57,187 nt of DNA from Carboxylicivirga fragile (lineage in GTDB: Bacteria; Bacteroidota; Bacteroidia; Bacteroidales; Marinilabiliaceae). Of the stretch, positions 34,084-43,492 are shown in pieces (the stretch's first letter is position 1; every line of letters begins with the position of its first letter). The translations under genes and the position numbers were made by a program. The stretch is from positions 1 through 57,187 of the forward strand of contig JAFMVD010000038.1 of assembly GCA_025499625.1 (NCBI GenBank), in the 5' to 3' direction. The notes beneath the pieces were generated by a model. The model worked only from the letters and a program-made list of their open reading frames with translations. It was not told the DNA's origin and searched no databases.

Positions 34084-36948
34084 ATGAAGAAATTAACTCT
34101 ATTAATGCTACTTGCTTTTCTATTGCAGATAAAATTAGTTGCTGCAGAAAGAAGTATGCTATTTTCATACCCGACACCTTATGAATATGAGTTGGTGGAT
34201 GGATCGTATAAAGTACTATCCATTGTGAAAAAGGAAAATTGGATTAAAGGTTCTAAACTGACATTTAAAGGGGAGCTTATTGAGGTTAGAGAGTTAAAGA
34301 ATGGAGATGTCGAATTGTGGTTGCCATTAATAGGTCAGCCCGACGTGATTTCTATTTCAAATAAAGTTAATGGAAAGAGGACAGTTACAAAACAGCTTTT
34401 TGAGCCGCTTATTCCAAGTGATTGGGATTATTTTGGGGAAGGAATGATTCATGTAATTGTTTCATCTCATCAAGATATTGCATGGATGAATTCGCCGGAC
34501 AGTTGCCGTGAAGAACGTGTTGAGAAAATTGTAATACCTGCCTTGGACTTAATGGAAGAATCGCCAGAGTTTAAGTTCGAAATGGAACAGTCATTAAATT
34601 TGATGGAAGCTCTTGAGGATTCACCAGAAAATAGACAACGTTTAATCGACACCTATAAAACGGGTAATTTTGAATGGGGAGCAACATTTACCCAGCCATA
34701 CGAAGGTTTAGAGTCTGGTGAACAATTGGTACGCCAATCCTATCTGGGGCGACGATGGATTAAGAAAACGCTTCCAGGAATGGATGCACACGTAGCTTAC
34801 AATATCGATGTACCTGGACGATCAATTCAGGTCCCTCAGTTATTTAAGAAATCAGGAATAGACTATTTATTCGTATCACGAATGAAGGAAGGGTTTTACA
34901 ATTGGTACAGCCCCGATGGATCAAGTATTTTCACATACAGTCCTGGTAATTATGGATGGTATCATTATCATCACAAGGTGCTTGATGAAGATGCCATTAC
35001 TGCTATTCATGAAATGCATAAAATCTTAAAAAGCTGGAATGCCTATTACCGTGAAAGAAATATTCCGCCACATTACGGTGCTGTTATTAGTGCCGATGCT
35101 GGTGGACCAAAATATTACAAGGAACTAATTGAAGGATGGAATGAGATTGCAAAGAATGCCGGGATAAAAATGCCGGAGATGGAGCATTCAACAGCTTTAG
35201 ATTTCTTACATGAAGTTGATGTGCCCGAAGCTAAGATTGATTCTATTTATGGCGAGCGACCAAATCTTTGGTTATACATTCATGGAGCAGCGCACTATCA
35301 GGCAATCTTGGCTAAAAAAGAAGCCGCAGTTAACATTCCTTCAGCCGAAATTTTCAACACAATTAACTGTGAATTGAATAATGATTTCTCGACTTATCCA
35401 CAAGAGGAGTTGGACAAAGCATGGTACAATGCCATTTATCCCGATCATGGTTGGGGTGGTAAGAATGGCGATATTACCGATAGTCTTTTCTGTGTAGCAT
35501 TGGAAACAGGTAATGAAATAGGAAAAAAGTTATTAGATCAATCTTTAGAAAGCATTTCTGAGAAGGTGGAGTTAAAGAATACACAAAACATTGTTGTTTT
35601 TAACGATTTATCGTGGAGTAGAGATGGATATGCTACTATTAACATATCACATTTGCAAGGAACAAATTGGTTTGTGGCTACAAGTGATGGTAAAAAAGTA
35701 CCAACGCAGTTAGTAAAAAGCGAAGGCAAAAAAGAGTTGGTATTTAGTTTAAACGATATGCCTTCAATTGGATATAAAACTTTTACAATTAAAAAAGGAA
35801 AGCGTCAAAGTGCAGAGATTGAAGCAGGTTCTAACTACTGCGATAATCAATTCTACAAAGTTGAATTTGGGCAAGGGGGAATTACTCGATTATTCGACAA
35901 GAACTTAAATAAGGAAGTATTTAATACCACGGCAATGGTTGGTGGCGACTTGTTTCACATGGGCTATGAAGGTAGTGGTGCAGGTGAGTTCGTTACTGTT
36001 ACAGCTCCTCACTATGGAGGCATGGAACGTGGACATCAGCAAGAAAGTACATGGAGCTTGATAGAATCTGGAGCTATATATTCTAAATTCCAATGTGAGT
36101 TTGAGATGGATACCTTTAAGGTTGAGCAGAACATAACAGTGTTTCACCAAAAGAAACAGATCGATTTAGAATACACCATTCCAGATTGGCCGGGAGTTCA
36201 CAATCGTCAGGTACGAGTTATGTTTCCATTAAATATGAATAAGGAATCACAGATATCGTATGATGTACCTATGGGAATGGTTCATGTGGGGCAAGATGAA
36301 TTAACTATGCGTCCGGGAGGATCAGCCTGGGGAGGTACTTATCTTCAAAAGTCTGAAGAGATTCATCCGCGTGAGATTCAGAATTTCATGACGGCTAATG
36401 GAAGTGGATTTGGATTTACAATGTCAACCAATGTGGTGACTGCCGATTGGGTTGACCCAAGCATGAATTCAGCTGATTATCCGGTTATTAATTCTATTCT
36501 TTTATCATCACACAAAAGTTGTCATTGGCAAGGCCCTTGGTATCACCAAACCGGAAGTCATACTTTCAAATTTTCTATCACATCGCACGAGGAAGGCTGG
36601 AAGAATGGATTTCATTTTGGAGTTGCTGAAAATCATCCAATGCACACTGTGTTAAAAGAAGAAAAGCAAAAAGGAGAATTACCTGCTGAGAAAAGTTTTG
36701 TGAGTACTAATGATCCTTTAACTGTAATTACCACTATCAAAAAAGCTGAAGATGATTCTGATGTGGTTATTCGTGTATTAGAAGCAGAGAATAAGGATAA
36801 AACTGTGAAGATTGAACTTCATAAATCTATTAAGTCCATATCTAAGACAGATATGATTGAAGATAATCCGGTTAAGCTGAATCAGAAGGGAAAAATTGTT
36901 GAGTTGGAGTTGGGTAAGAGTGCAGTTGAGACTTATAAAATGAAGTAG
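34084..36948 (+). CDS. GH38 alpha-mannosidase, exported (first copy)
   Basis: A 954-aa zinc-dependent retaining alpha-mannosidase with a signal peptide of about 20 residues (LLQIKLVAAE), so probably periplasmic. The catalytic domain begins near 118: VSSHQDIAWMNSP gives zinc ligands H129 and D131, and AYNIDVPGRS carries the nucleophile D242. RPNLWLYIHGAAHYQ and YPDHGWGGKNGDITD complete the active site. A large beta-sandwich C-terminal region follows (about 480-954). Length and layout fit exported bacterial GH38. It heads the operon running to the KDPG aldolase gene, with gaps mostly under 60 bp. It should remove terminal alpha-mannose and supply free mannose to the adjacent symporter. Confidence 0.9.
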   Translation: MKKLTLLMLLAFLLQIKLVAAERSMLFSYPTPYEYELVDGSYKVLSIVKKENWIKGSKLTFKGELIEVRELKNGDVELWLPLIGQPDVISISNKVNGKRTVTKQLFEPLIPSDWDYFGEGMIHVIVSSHQDIAWMNSPDSCREERVEKIVIPALDLMEESPEFKFEMEQSLNLMEALEDSPENRQRLIDTYKTGNFEWGATFTQPYEGLESGEQLVRQSYLGRRWIKKTLPGMDAHVAYNIDVPGRSIQVPQLFKKSGIDYLFVSRMKEGFYNWYSPDGSSIFTYSPGNYGWYHYHHKVLDEDAITAIHEMHKILKSWNAYYRERNIPPHYGAVISADAGGPKYYKELIEGWNEIAKNAGIKMPEMEHSTALDFLHEVDVPEAKIDSIYGERPNLWLYIHGAAHYQAILAKKEAAVNIPSAEIFNTINCELNNDFSTYPQEELDKAWYNAIYPDHGWGGKNGDITDSLFCVALETGNEIGKKLLDQSLESISEKVELKNTQNIVVFNDLSWSRDGYATINISHLQGTNWFVATSDGKKVPTQLVKSEGKKELVFSLNDMPSIGYKTFTIKKGKRQSAEIEAGSNYCDNQFYKVEFGQGGITRLFDKNLNKEVFNTTAMVGGDLFHMGYEGSGAGEFVTVTAPHYGGMERGHQQESTWSLIESGAIYSKFQCEFEMDTFKVEQNITVFHQKKQIDLEYTIPDWPGVHNRQVRVMFPLNMNKESQISYDVPMGMVHVGQDELTMRPGGSAWGGTYLQKSEEIHPREIQNFMTANGSGFGFTMSTNVVTADWVDPSMNSADYPVINSILLSSHKSCHWQGPWYHQTGSHTFKFSITSHEEGWKNGFHFGVAENHPMHTVLKEEKQKGELPAEKSFVSTNDPLTVITTIKKAEDDSDVVIRVLEAENKDKTVKIELHKSIKSISKTDMIEDNPVKLNQKGKIVELELGKSAVETYKMK

Positions 36949-36982
36949 TTAAAGACAAACCTCGATACAATAATTATTTAGT

Positions 36983-38431
36983 ATGGAAAAAAGAAAAGGT
37001 TCATTATATCTGTTAGTCATTAGTTTCGTTTCGACCATTGGCGGTTTTTTGTTTGGATACGACACGGCGATTATTTCTGGTTGTAATTCATTTCTGCAGT
37101 CTCATTTCGATTTAACGCCTGCAATGTTAGGTTGGGTAGTGTCTTCTGCACTTCTTGGAACCATTTTCGGATGTGTAGTTTCAGGTATAATAACCGATCG
37201 TATAGGGCGAAAGAATGCACTCATTGTCGCAGCAAGTTGTTTGACAATTTCGGCTATTGGTTCGATGTTGCCACCACAGTTTTTGGGTAATCCTGAACAT
37301 GCTCACTGGTTGACTGCTAACACGAGTTTCTCTTTTAATTTTCTAATTATATTTCGTGTAATTGGTGGTATTGGAGTAGGAATTACATCAGTTGTAGCTC
37401 CAATTTATATTTCAGAATTAACTAAACCAGAAAGTAGAGGTAAATTTGTATCTATCTATCAGTTATCCATAACATTAGGGATTTTGTTAGCTTTCATGGT
37501 AGACTGGATTGTATTGAGTGGGGCTGGTGAATCGGCAGGTGTCATTACAAATGAGCCTCATGGTTTGTGGAGTTGGTTGTTTGTTCATGAAATTTGGAGA
37601 GGCATGTTTGGTACTGAAATTCCAATAGCCTTACTGTTTCTCACTTTGTTGTTTTTCTCGCCTAAAAGTCCAAGATGGTTGGTTTCAAAAGGTAGAAAAG
37701 CTGAGGCTTTAACAATCATGACTAGAATTAGTGGATCTGAACAAGCCGAAAAGCAAATGGTAGAAATTAATGAGATGGTTGAAGCTGAAGAAGGTGGATT
37801 CAAAGAATTATTTAAACCATTCATGAGAACACCTCTTATGATCGGAATTTTACTTCCTATGTTTTCACATTTAAGCGGAATTGCTGCCATTATGTATTTT
37901 GCTCCCAACATCTTAAACGAATCGTTTCAAAGTGTTGAAAGCTCATTTTTAGGAGCCGTATTAGTTGGTGTAGTAAACTCAGTTTTCACCTTTGTGGCAA
38001 TTCTTAATATTGAGAGGTTTGGTCGTCGTAAGTTACTGCTAATAGGAGTAACAGGTGCTTTCTTATCGCTAACTGGAGTTGGTGTTCTTTTTGCCATAGG
38101 GTCCAATTTGGTAATTATACCATTATTGTGTTACGTAGCTAGTTTTGCGTTCTCATTTGGACCAGTAGTTTGGGTTATTATCAGTGAAATTTTCCCAACA
38201 CGAATTAGAGGCCTTGCTGTTTCAATTGGAAGTTTCTCGCTTATGGTAACTGGCTTTTTTATAACACTTACCAATCCAGTTTTTATAAAAACGATTGAAC
38301 CTAGTGGAACATTCTTTTTATACGGAGCACTCACACTTCCTGCCATTTGGTTCATTTGGAAATTTGTACCAGAGACGAAAGGAAAAACTCTAGAGCAAAT
38401 TGAGAAATACTGGAAAACTAAGAAGTGGTAA
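36983..38431 (+). CDS. MFS sugar porter (sugar:proton symporter)
   Basis: A 482-aa inner-membrane transporter with 12 predicted helices. Sugar-porter signatures are present: GGFLFGYDTAIISG in helix 1, the loop motif GIITDRIGRKNAL, PIYISELTKPESRGK near 145, SPKSPRWLVSKGR, and the C-terminal PETKGKTLEQIEKYW. It resembles XylE/GalP-type symporters. Because it brings sugar in unphosphorylated, it fits a cytosolic pathway that starts with oxidation of free mannose. Located 34 bp after the GH38 gene. Confidence 0.92.
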   Translation: MEKRKGSLYLLVISFVSTIGGFLFGYDTAIISGCNSFLQSHFDLTPAMLGWVVSSALLGTIFGCVVSGIITDRIGRKNALIVAASCLTISAIGSMLPPQFLGNPEHAHWLTANTSFSFNFLIIFRVIGGIGVGITSVVAPIYISELTKPESRGKFVSIYQLSITLGILLAFMVDWIVLSGAGESAGVITNEPHGLWSWLFVHEIWRGMFGTEIPIALLFLTLLFFSPKSPRWLVSKGRKAEALTIMTRISGSEQAEKQMVEINEMVEAEEGGFKELFKPFMRTPLMIGILLPMFSHLSGIAAIMYFAPNILNESFQSVESSFLGAVLVGVVNSVFTFVAILNIERFGRRKLLLIGVTGAFLSLTGVGVLFAIGSNLVIIPLLCYVASFAFSFGPVVWVIISEIFPTRIRGLAVSIGSFSLMVTGFFITLTNPVFIKTIEPSGTFFLYGALTLPAIWFIWKFVPETKGKTLEQIEKYWKTKKW

Positions 38432-38443
38432 GTAAAGAATAAA

Positions 38444-38878
38444 ATGAGAAGTATGAGTTTGATTGAAAAATATGCGGTTAAAGATAGTGGCTACCATCCC
38501 TTTTTAATTCGAGAAGGTTGGCAGGTTGCACAACTTAATGCAGACGAAAACCAAAAGATTGAGAACATTACAAAGTTGGATGTTCACTTTCAAACTGATG
38601 AAGTGTTTCTTTTGCTGAAAGGTAAAGCAGTTCTTATTACGGCATCCATAGAGAGTGGGAAGCCATTATTTGAAATGGAATTGATGCAAGCTGAGGTAAG
38701 TTACAATATCCCAAAGAATGTATGGCATAACATTGCCATGTATGACGGGTGTGAAGTCATTATCGTTGAGAAGTCGGATACCCATTTGTCCGATTTTGAA
38801 TTTCATCAATTATCGGAAGATGAGCAAATGGAAATGAGAGAGAAAGTGACAAGTTTAATTGAAAACGATAAAAAATAA
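38444..38878 (+). CDS. Small cupin-fold protein of unknown function
   Basis: A 144-aa protein (a start at 38453 is also possible) with a cupin-like core: KLDVHFQTDEVFLLLKGKAVLIT is the first cupin motif with its His and Glu, and VSYNIPKNVWHNIAMY provides the second-motif His. This can bind a metal and a sugar. No signal peptide. It is 12 bp after the symporter and 3 bp before the RraA-like gene, so it belongs to the mannose pathway operon. Possible roles are sugar epimerase, mutarotase/isomerase or lactone handling, but none can be assigned. Confidence 0.65.
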   Translation: MRSMSLIEKYAVKDSGYHPFLIREGWQVAQLNADENQKIENITKLDVHFQTDEVFLLLKGKAVLITASIESGKPLFEMELMQAEVSYNIPKNVWHNIAMYDGCEVIIVEKSDTHLSDFEFHQLSEDEQMEMREKVTSLIENDKK

Positions 38879-38881
38879 GAT

Positions 38882-39574
38882 ATGGCAATTTGGAAAGATG
38901 ATAAGGAGCTATTCAAGATAGCTAAAAAAGAATTGTTTGTTGCGTTAGTTGGCGATGTGTTGGATAAACTAGGTTATCAGCATCAATTTCTTTCACCTCA
39001 GCTTAAGCCGGTGAATACTGATTTTGTGGTTATTGGAAGAGCTATGCCTGTTCTAGAGGCTGATGTGTTTGAAGAGGTAGCAGATAAAACCAATAATCCA
39101 CTGATGAAGAAGCCTTTCGGGATTATGTTTGAGGCGCTTGATAGCTTGAAAGAAAACGAAGTGTATATATGTAGTGGATCTTCTCCAAGATATGCCCTAT
39201 GGGGTGGATTGATGAGTACCAGAGCCCTCAAACTAAAAGCGGCCGGAGCAGTTGTTAATGGTTACTCGAGAGATACAAACGAGATTTTGAGTCTTGAATT
39301 TCCAACTTTTTCAATGGGAGGATATGCACAGGACCAAGGCCCTCGTGGAAAAGTGATTGACTATAGGGTTCCAATTGAAATTGATGGAGTAAGGGTTAAT
39401 CCAGGCGATATTGTGTATGGTGACCGTGATGGTGTATTGATTGTACCTCAAGAAGTGGCTGATGAAGCCTTTACGGGAGCCATTGAGAAATCACGTGGCG
39501 AACAGCTCGTTAAAGAAGCGCTGGAAGCGGGCATGAGTACGGTTGACGCCTTTGATAAATTTGGAATAATGTAA
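38882..39574 (+). CDS. RraA-like / HMG-CHA aldolase-family protein
   Basis: A 230-aa cytosolic protein of the RraA fold. Segments such as YALWGGLMSTRALKLKAAGAVVNGYSRDTNEI (the Gly-rich loop and Arg-Asp pair that bind pyruvate and metal in the class II aldolases) and GDIVYGDRDGVLIVPQEV are diagnostic. In this fold, aldolases cleave 4-hydroxy-2-oxo acids, while RraA proper inhibits RNase E; the retained Arg-Asp pair and a sugar-acid operon favour an enzyme. A 2-keto-3-deoxy acid aldolase, decarboxylase or dehydratase role beside KDG metabolism is plausible. Not required for the deduced main route. Confidence 0.75.
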   Translation: MAIWKDDKELFKIAKKELFVALVGDVLDKLGYQHQFLSPQLKPVNTDFVVIGRAMPVLEADVFEEVADKTNNPLMKKPFGIMFEALDSLKENEVYICSGSSPRYALWGGLMSTRALKLKAAGAVVNGYSRDTNEILSLEFPTFSMGGYAQDQGPRGKVIDYRVPIEIDGVRVNPGDIVYGDRDGVLIVPQEVADEAFTGAIEKSRGEQLVKEALEAGMSTVDAFDKFGIM

Positions 39575-39591
39575 GCCTAAAAACTATCAAA

Positions 39592-40380
39592 ATGAGAGAG
39601 ATTGATTTAAAAGGAAAAAAGGCTTTGGTTACAGGCGGTAGCCAAGGCATAGGATCTGAAATATGTCGAGAGCTAGCCAGGTGCGGAGCTGATGTGCTTA
39701 TAAATTATTACTCCAATAAGGAAAAAGCTGAAATATTAGCTGAAGAGATCAAAAAGGAGCATAAGGTAAAAGCTGTTGTGGCAGGCGCAAATGTCGCCGA
39801 TTCAGCGCAAGTAAAAGATATGTTCTTATTATTGGATAAAGAGCTTGGGGGCATCGATATTTTGGTAAATAATGCAGGAACTGAAACGGTTGAGCACGTA
39901 CTGGATTTAGAAGAGGACGCATGGGATAAAGTGATGAATATAAATCTTAAAGGTCCTTGGTTGTGCTCGCGCGAAGCAGGCAGACGAATGCAGGGAAAAG
40001 GTGGAGTTATCATCAATATTTCGTCCATTCATGATGTGGTGCCACGTAAGGGCTTAATTCATTATTGCTCTGCTAAAGCGGGATTAAAGATGTTCTCTAA
40101 ATGTCTGTCATTAGAACTGGCCGAAGATAATGTACGCGTTGTATCTATCGCACCTGGTGCAATTGAGACTGAGATGAACCGTGAAGAGATAAATAAATTT
40201 GGTCGTCACAAGTTCGAAGAGTGGATTCCACAAGGAAGAGTTGGCGTTGTTCAAGATGTAGCGCCTTCTGTTGCATTTTTTGCTAGCGACTTGGCCAGCT
40301 ATGCCACAGGTACCGATGTGTATCTCGATGGATCATATATGAATCATACGATCCAATACGATCCACGACCACAAAAGTAA
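39592..40380 (+). CDS. SDR aldose 1-dehydrogenase (glucose-dehydrogenase-like; predicted mannose dehydrogenase)
   Basis: A 262-aa classical short-chain dehydrogenase. The cofactor motif TGGSQGIG is at 14-21, NNAG near 92, and the triad is S145, Y158, K162. The region SSIHDVVPRKGLIHYCSAKAG closely resembles the [21 protein letters not shown] segment of Bacillus glucose 1-dehydrogenase from memory, and INYYSNKEKAE matches the same enzyme's second beta strand. The predicted reaction is aldohexose + NAD(P)+ to the 1,5-lactone. Followed by a lactonase and mannonate dehydratase, the substrate is most likely D-mannose (inference). An alternative is a mannonate/fructuronate oxidoreductase of the SDR type. 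Confidence 0.85.
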   Translation: MREIDLKGKKALVTGGSQGIGSEICRELARCGADVLINYYSNKEKAEILAEEIKKEHKVKAVVAGANVADSAQVKDMFLLLDKELGGIDILVNNAGTETVEHVLDLEEDAWDKVMNINLKGPWLCSREAGRRMQGKGGVIINISSIHDVVPRKGLIHYCSAKAGLKMFSKCLSLELAEDNVRVVSIAPGAIETEMNREEINKFGRHKFEEWIPQGRVGVVQDVAPSVAFFASDLASYATGTDVYLDGSYMNHTIQYDPRPQK

Positions 40381-40482
40381 ATATTGAACAAGCGAGTTGG
40401 ATAATTATTAACATTCGCTTAAGGTTACAGAATTATAATGATGCTCAGTTTATTAGGTAAAATACTTTGTTTGAATACGATT

Positions 40483-41535
40483 ATGATTTTTTATACAGGA
40501 AGTTATACACAAGAAGGTGCGCCAGCATCCAATCCAACTGGTGAAGGTATTGGGTGTTTTACACTCGATTTAAGAAATGGAAATGTTAGTCCCTTGGGAT
40601 ATTTCAAGCAAAGAAATCCGAGTTACTTGGCCATTTCGAAGGATAAACATTTTTTGTATGCTGTTGAGGAAATGTACGAAGACCTCAATCCAGAGTTGTA
40701 TGCATATCGCATTATGCAAGATGGAAAATTGTCTTTGATAAACAAGCAAAAGCTATTTGGCGACTATGCTTGTCATATTGCAATAATAAAAGATCGATTA
40801 GTTGTGGCTAACTATGTTTCTGGAAATGTACTTTCTTATCCAATATTGGAGGATGGGAGTATAGCTCCACATAGTCAGTTGATCCAGCATTCTGGTATCG
40901 GTCCAAATGCAGAGAGACAAGAAGCTGCCCATGCGCATATGGTTTATCCCTATGGTGATAAACATATGTATGTGGTGGATTTAAGCCTCGATAAGGCTGT
41001 AGCATACCGATTTGATGAAGCAGAAAACAGCTGGTTTACTCAGGAAGAAAATGATATTAGCATTGCATCAGGTGCGGGAGCTAGACATATGATAATGGAT
41101 TCTACTGGTGAATTTGCTTATATACTTAGTGAATTAACGGGAGAGATATTTGTAGCAGAACAGAAGAAGGAACTATTTGATCTTATTCAAAACATTTCAT
41201 TTGTGCCTCAGTCATTCACCGATGCTTTTGGGGGCGCAGCAATTCGTTTGCATCCGAATGGTAAGTTTCTTTATGCTTCTTGTCGAGGAGCTAATACGCT
41301 TGCAATATTTAAGATTGATGCAGTGTCAAATAAACTGACTTTAGTTGGGCATCAATCCAGTGGAGGAGAAACGCCACGTGATTTTAATATTGATCCAACT
41401 GGTCAATGGTTGATAGCTGCCAACCAGGATTCGAACTCGTTAGTGGTTTTTAAAATAAATCAAGACTCGGGTGAGCTTACAATGCATTCCGAAATATCGG
41501 TTGATACGCCTGTAAATATAACTTGGCTCGATTAA
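40483..41535 (+). CDS. Beta-propeller lactonase (6-phosphogluconolactonase YbhE-like)
   Basis: A seven-bladed beta-propeller lactonase of about 350 aa. I prefer the start at 40483 (MIFYTGSYTQ...), which matches how the family begins; ATG codons at 40438 and 40441 would add 14-15 residues of poor fit. Features: FYTGSYT in the first strand, NPSYLAISKDKHFLYAVEE, ACHIAIIKDRLVVANYVSGNV, AHAHMVYPYGDKHMYVVDL and the C-terminal TPRDFNIDPTGQWLIAANQDSNSLVVFKI. Cytosolic. In this operon the likely substrate is the mannonolactone made by the SDR, rather than 6-phosphogluconolactone. Confidence 0.85.
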   Translation: MIFYTGSYTQEGAPASNPTGEGIGCFTLDLRNGNVSPLGYFKQRNPSYLAISKDKHFLYAVEEMYEDLNPELYAYRIMQDGKLSLINKQKLFGDYACHIAIIKDRLVVANYVSGNVLSYPILEDGSIAPHSQLIQHSGIGPNAERQEAAHAHMVYPYGDKHMYVVDLSLDKAVAYRFDEAENSWFTQEENDISIASGAGARHMIMDSTGEFAYILSELTGEIFVAEQKKELFDLIQNISFVPQSFTDAFGGAAIRLHPNGKFLYASCRGANTLAIFKIDAVSNKLTLVGHQSSGGETPRDFNIDPTGQWLIAANQDSNSLVVFKINQDSGELTMHSEISVDTPVNITWLD

Positions 41536-41577
41536 GTGCTGACTTACTAAAGTTTACTATCAGTAAAGAAAAATACA

Positions 41578-42717
41578 ATGATTGAATTAAAAGGGATGGC
41601 TTGGGATCATCCGCGAGGATATGAGCCTTTAAGAGCGGCATCAAAGGAGTTTTCAAAACTTCATCTAGAAGTCTCCATTAAATGGGATGTTAGGTCGTTA
41701 AAGGAGTTTGGCGACATGCCTATTGAATCTTTAATCGAAAGGTATGATTTGATTACCATCGATCATCCTTATATGGGGCAAGCCGATAAAAATGGCTTAC
41801 TTCAAGCTCTTGAGTCGCATATTTCAAAAGCATCGTTAAACAAGCTTGAAGAACAATCGGTTGGACCAAGTTTTAAGTCCTATCAATATAATAATCATAT
41901 TTATGCCTTACCTATTGATGCGGCTGCTTTAGTTGGTGCCTATCGTAACGATATTGTTGAGAATAGAGGGCTTGTTTTGCCTAAAACGAAAGAGGAGTTA
42001 AAACGCTTTTATTGTCATTTGCCGAATGATTTATCAATAGCATGGGCACTTTGTCCGACTGATTTCTGGTGTACATTTTTAACCTTATGCGCACAGAGTA
42101 ATGGTCGCGATTTTATTAATGGTCAAGGTATTGATTTGGAAATTGGCATAAGGGTTCTGGACGAGATAAAGAGTCATCTTGACTATTTGCATCCAAGATC
42201 AATGGAGTGGAACCCTATTCAGATACTTGATCACATGGGAGCTAATGACGATATTGTTTATTCGCCTTACTTATTTGGGTATACCAATTATTCACGCTTA
42301 GGATATGCGAAAAACTTGGTTCACTTCTGTAATAGCCCACAAAATAAGGAAGGAATATCTACAATACTTGGCGGCGTTGGACTTGCGGTATCCTCTCACA
42401 GCTCAGTAGCCGACTTGGCTGCTAAATTTGTTGAGTTCGTGGCAGGAGAAGTGATTCAAGAGGGAATCTTTACCGATAATGGTGGACAGCCAGGAAACCT
42501 AAGGGCATGGACAAGCAGTAAGAACAATGAGTTGTGCAATAACTTTTTTAAGGATACTCTACATACGCTTGAAACAGCCTATGTGCGTCCTCAGTTCCCA
42601 GGATGGAACCAGTTTCAAGAACAAGGGGCTGATATGTTACATGCAGGTGTTGCAGCCTATCGGAATAGTAGAAGTGTGATTAAGAACTTGAACGAACTAT
42701 ACCAAACAATTATATAA
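41578..42717 (+). CDS. Cytosolic extracellular-solute-binding-protein-like protein, no export signal
   Basis: A 379-aa protein with the fold signature of ABC-transporter sugar-binding proteins (YDLITIDHPYMGQADKNGLLQAL, YALPIDAAALVGAYRND, GGVGLAVSSHSSVADLAAKFVEFVAGEVIQ, FTDNGGQPGNL). It starts MIELKGMAWDHPRG with no signal peptide or lipobox, and no ABC permease or ATPase is near. It therefore probably works in the cytosol, as an enzyme or sensor built on a binding-protein fold. The next gene, an enoyl-CoA hydratase, starts 1 bp after its stop. Together with the CoA-transferase they form a tight three-gene set. Function unknown. Confidence 0.75.
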   Translation: MIELKGMAWDHPRGYEPLRAASKEFSKLHLEVSIKWDVRSLKEFGDMPIESLIERYDLITIDHPYMGQADKNGLLQALESHISKASLNKLEEQSVGPSFKSYQYNNHIYALPIDAAALVGAYRNDIVENRGLVLPKTKEELKRFYCHLPNDLSIAWALCPTDFWCTFLTLCAQSNGRDFINGQGIDLEIGIRVLDEIKSHLDYLHPRSMEWNPIQILDHMGANDDIVYSPYLFGYTNYSRLGYAKNLVHFCNSPQNKEGISTILGGVGLAVSSHSSVADLAAKFVEFVAGEVIQEGIFTDNGGQPGNLRAWTSSKNNELCNNFFKDTLHTLETAYVRPQFPGWNQFQEQGADMLHAGVAAYRNSRSVIKNLNELYQTII

Positions 42718-42718
42718 G

Positions 42719-43489
42719 ATGACAAACTTTGAAACAGTTGTAATAGAGAAAGTGGATAAGGTAGCCATTCTTAAATTCAATCGTCCTGAACAGTTGAATG
42801 CCATGAATAGGCAAATGATGGATGAAATTATCGAAGCCATTGATTTGATTAATTGTGATGAAGATGTTTGTGTGGCAATGATTTGTGGTGAAGGACGAGC
42901 ATTTATGGCTGGAGCTGATATTAAAGAATATGGTAGCCAGACCAATGAAGAATTTATTGCTTTTCAACAGAAAGGAAAACGTTTATACGAATCCATTGAA
43001 AATTCAAGTAAACCATGGATTGCAGCAGTTGATGGCTTTGCGCTAGGAGGTGGTTTAGAAATAGCCCTATCGTGCGATATGCTCGTGGCTTCAGATCAAT
43101 CTAAAATGGGCTTACCCGAAGTTTTCTTGAGCCTTATCCCTGGTGGAGGAGGAACTCAACGTTTAATCCAAAAAATTGGAATTAATCGGGTTAAGGAGAT
43201 GTTGTTTTTTGGTGCACAATATAATGCCAAAGAGTTAAACAACTGGGGAATTATCAATCGAGTTTTTAGCAACAATTCCTTTATGGACGAAGCATTGACC
43301 TTTGCTAGTAAATTATCCCGCCGTTCGGCACAATCCATTACTCAATTAAAGCGCTTGGCTAATTTGAGTACGACAACTCTGGATTTTAATCAACGAATAG
43401 AAGATGAGGCTCAGACGGTTAAAGATTTGTTTCTTCAAGATGAAGCACAGGCGGCCATACAGAATTTCATTAAAAAATCAGAAAAGTAG
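42719..43489 (+). CDS. Enoyl-CoA hydratase/isomerase (crotonase family)
   Basis: A 256-aa crotonase-fold enzyme. LKFNRPEQLNAMN, the oxyanion-hole motif AGADIKEY and VDGFALGGGLEIALSCD are standard. Both catalytic glutamates of true hydratases are present with the canonical 20-residue spacing: E114 in GGGLEIAL and E134 in GLPEVFLSLIPGGGGTQRL. So it should add or remove water from a 2-enoyl-CoA. It lies between the binding-protein-like gene and the CoA-transferase gene with gaps of 1 and 3 bp. Its acyl-CoA substrate in a sugar operon is not evident. Confidence 0.9.
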   Translation: MTNFETVVIEKVDKVAILKFNRPEQLNAMNRQMMDEIIEAIDLINCDEDVCVAMICGEGRAFMAGADIKEYGSQTNEEFIAFQQKGKRLYESIENSSKPWIAAVDGFALGGGLEIALSCDMLVASDQSKMGLPEVFLSLIPGGGGTQRLIQKIGINRVKEMLFFGAQYNAKELNNWGIINRVFSNNSFMDEALTFASKLSRRSAQSITQLKRLANLSTTTLDFNQRIEDEAQTVKDLFLQDEAQAAIQNFIKKSEK

Positions 43490-43492
43490 ATC

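Noticed and set aside
38882-39574. RraA-like protein as an RNase E inhibitor or MenG methyltransferase
   Set aside because: These are common automatic labels for the fold, but the Arg-Asp aldolase motif and operon context favour a metabolic enzyme.
40483-41535. Lactonase as the pentose-phosphate enzyme Pgl
   Set aside because: No zwf or gnd nearby, and it directly follows a sugar 1-dehydrogenase in a mannosidase operon; a non-phosphorylated lactone is the better substrate guess.
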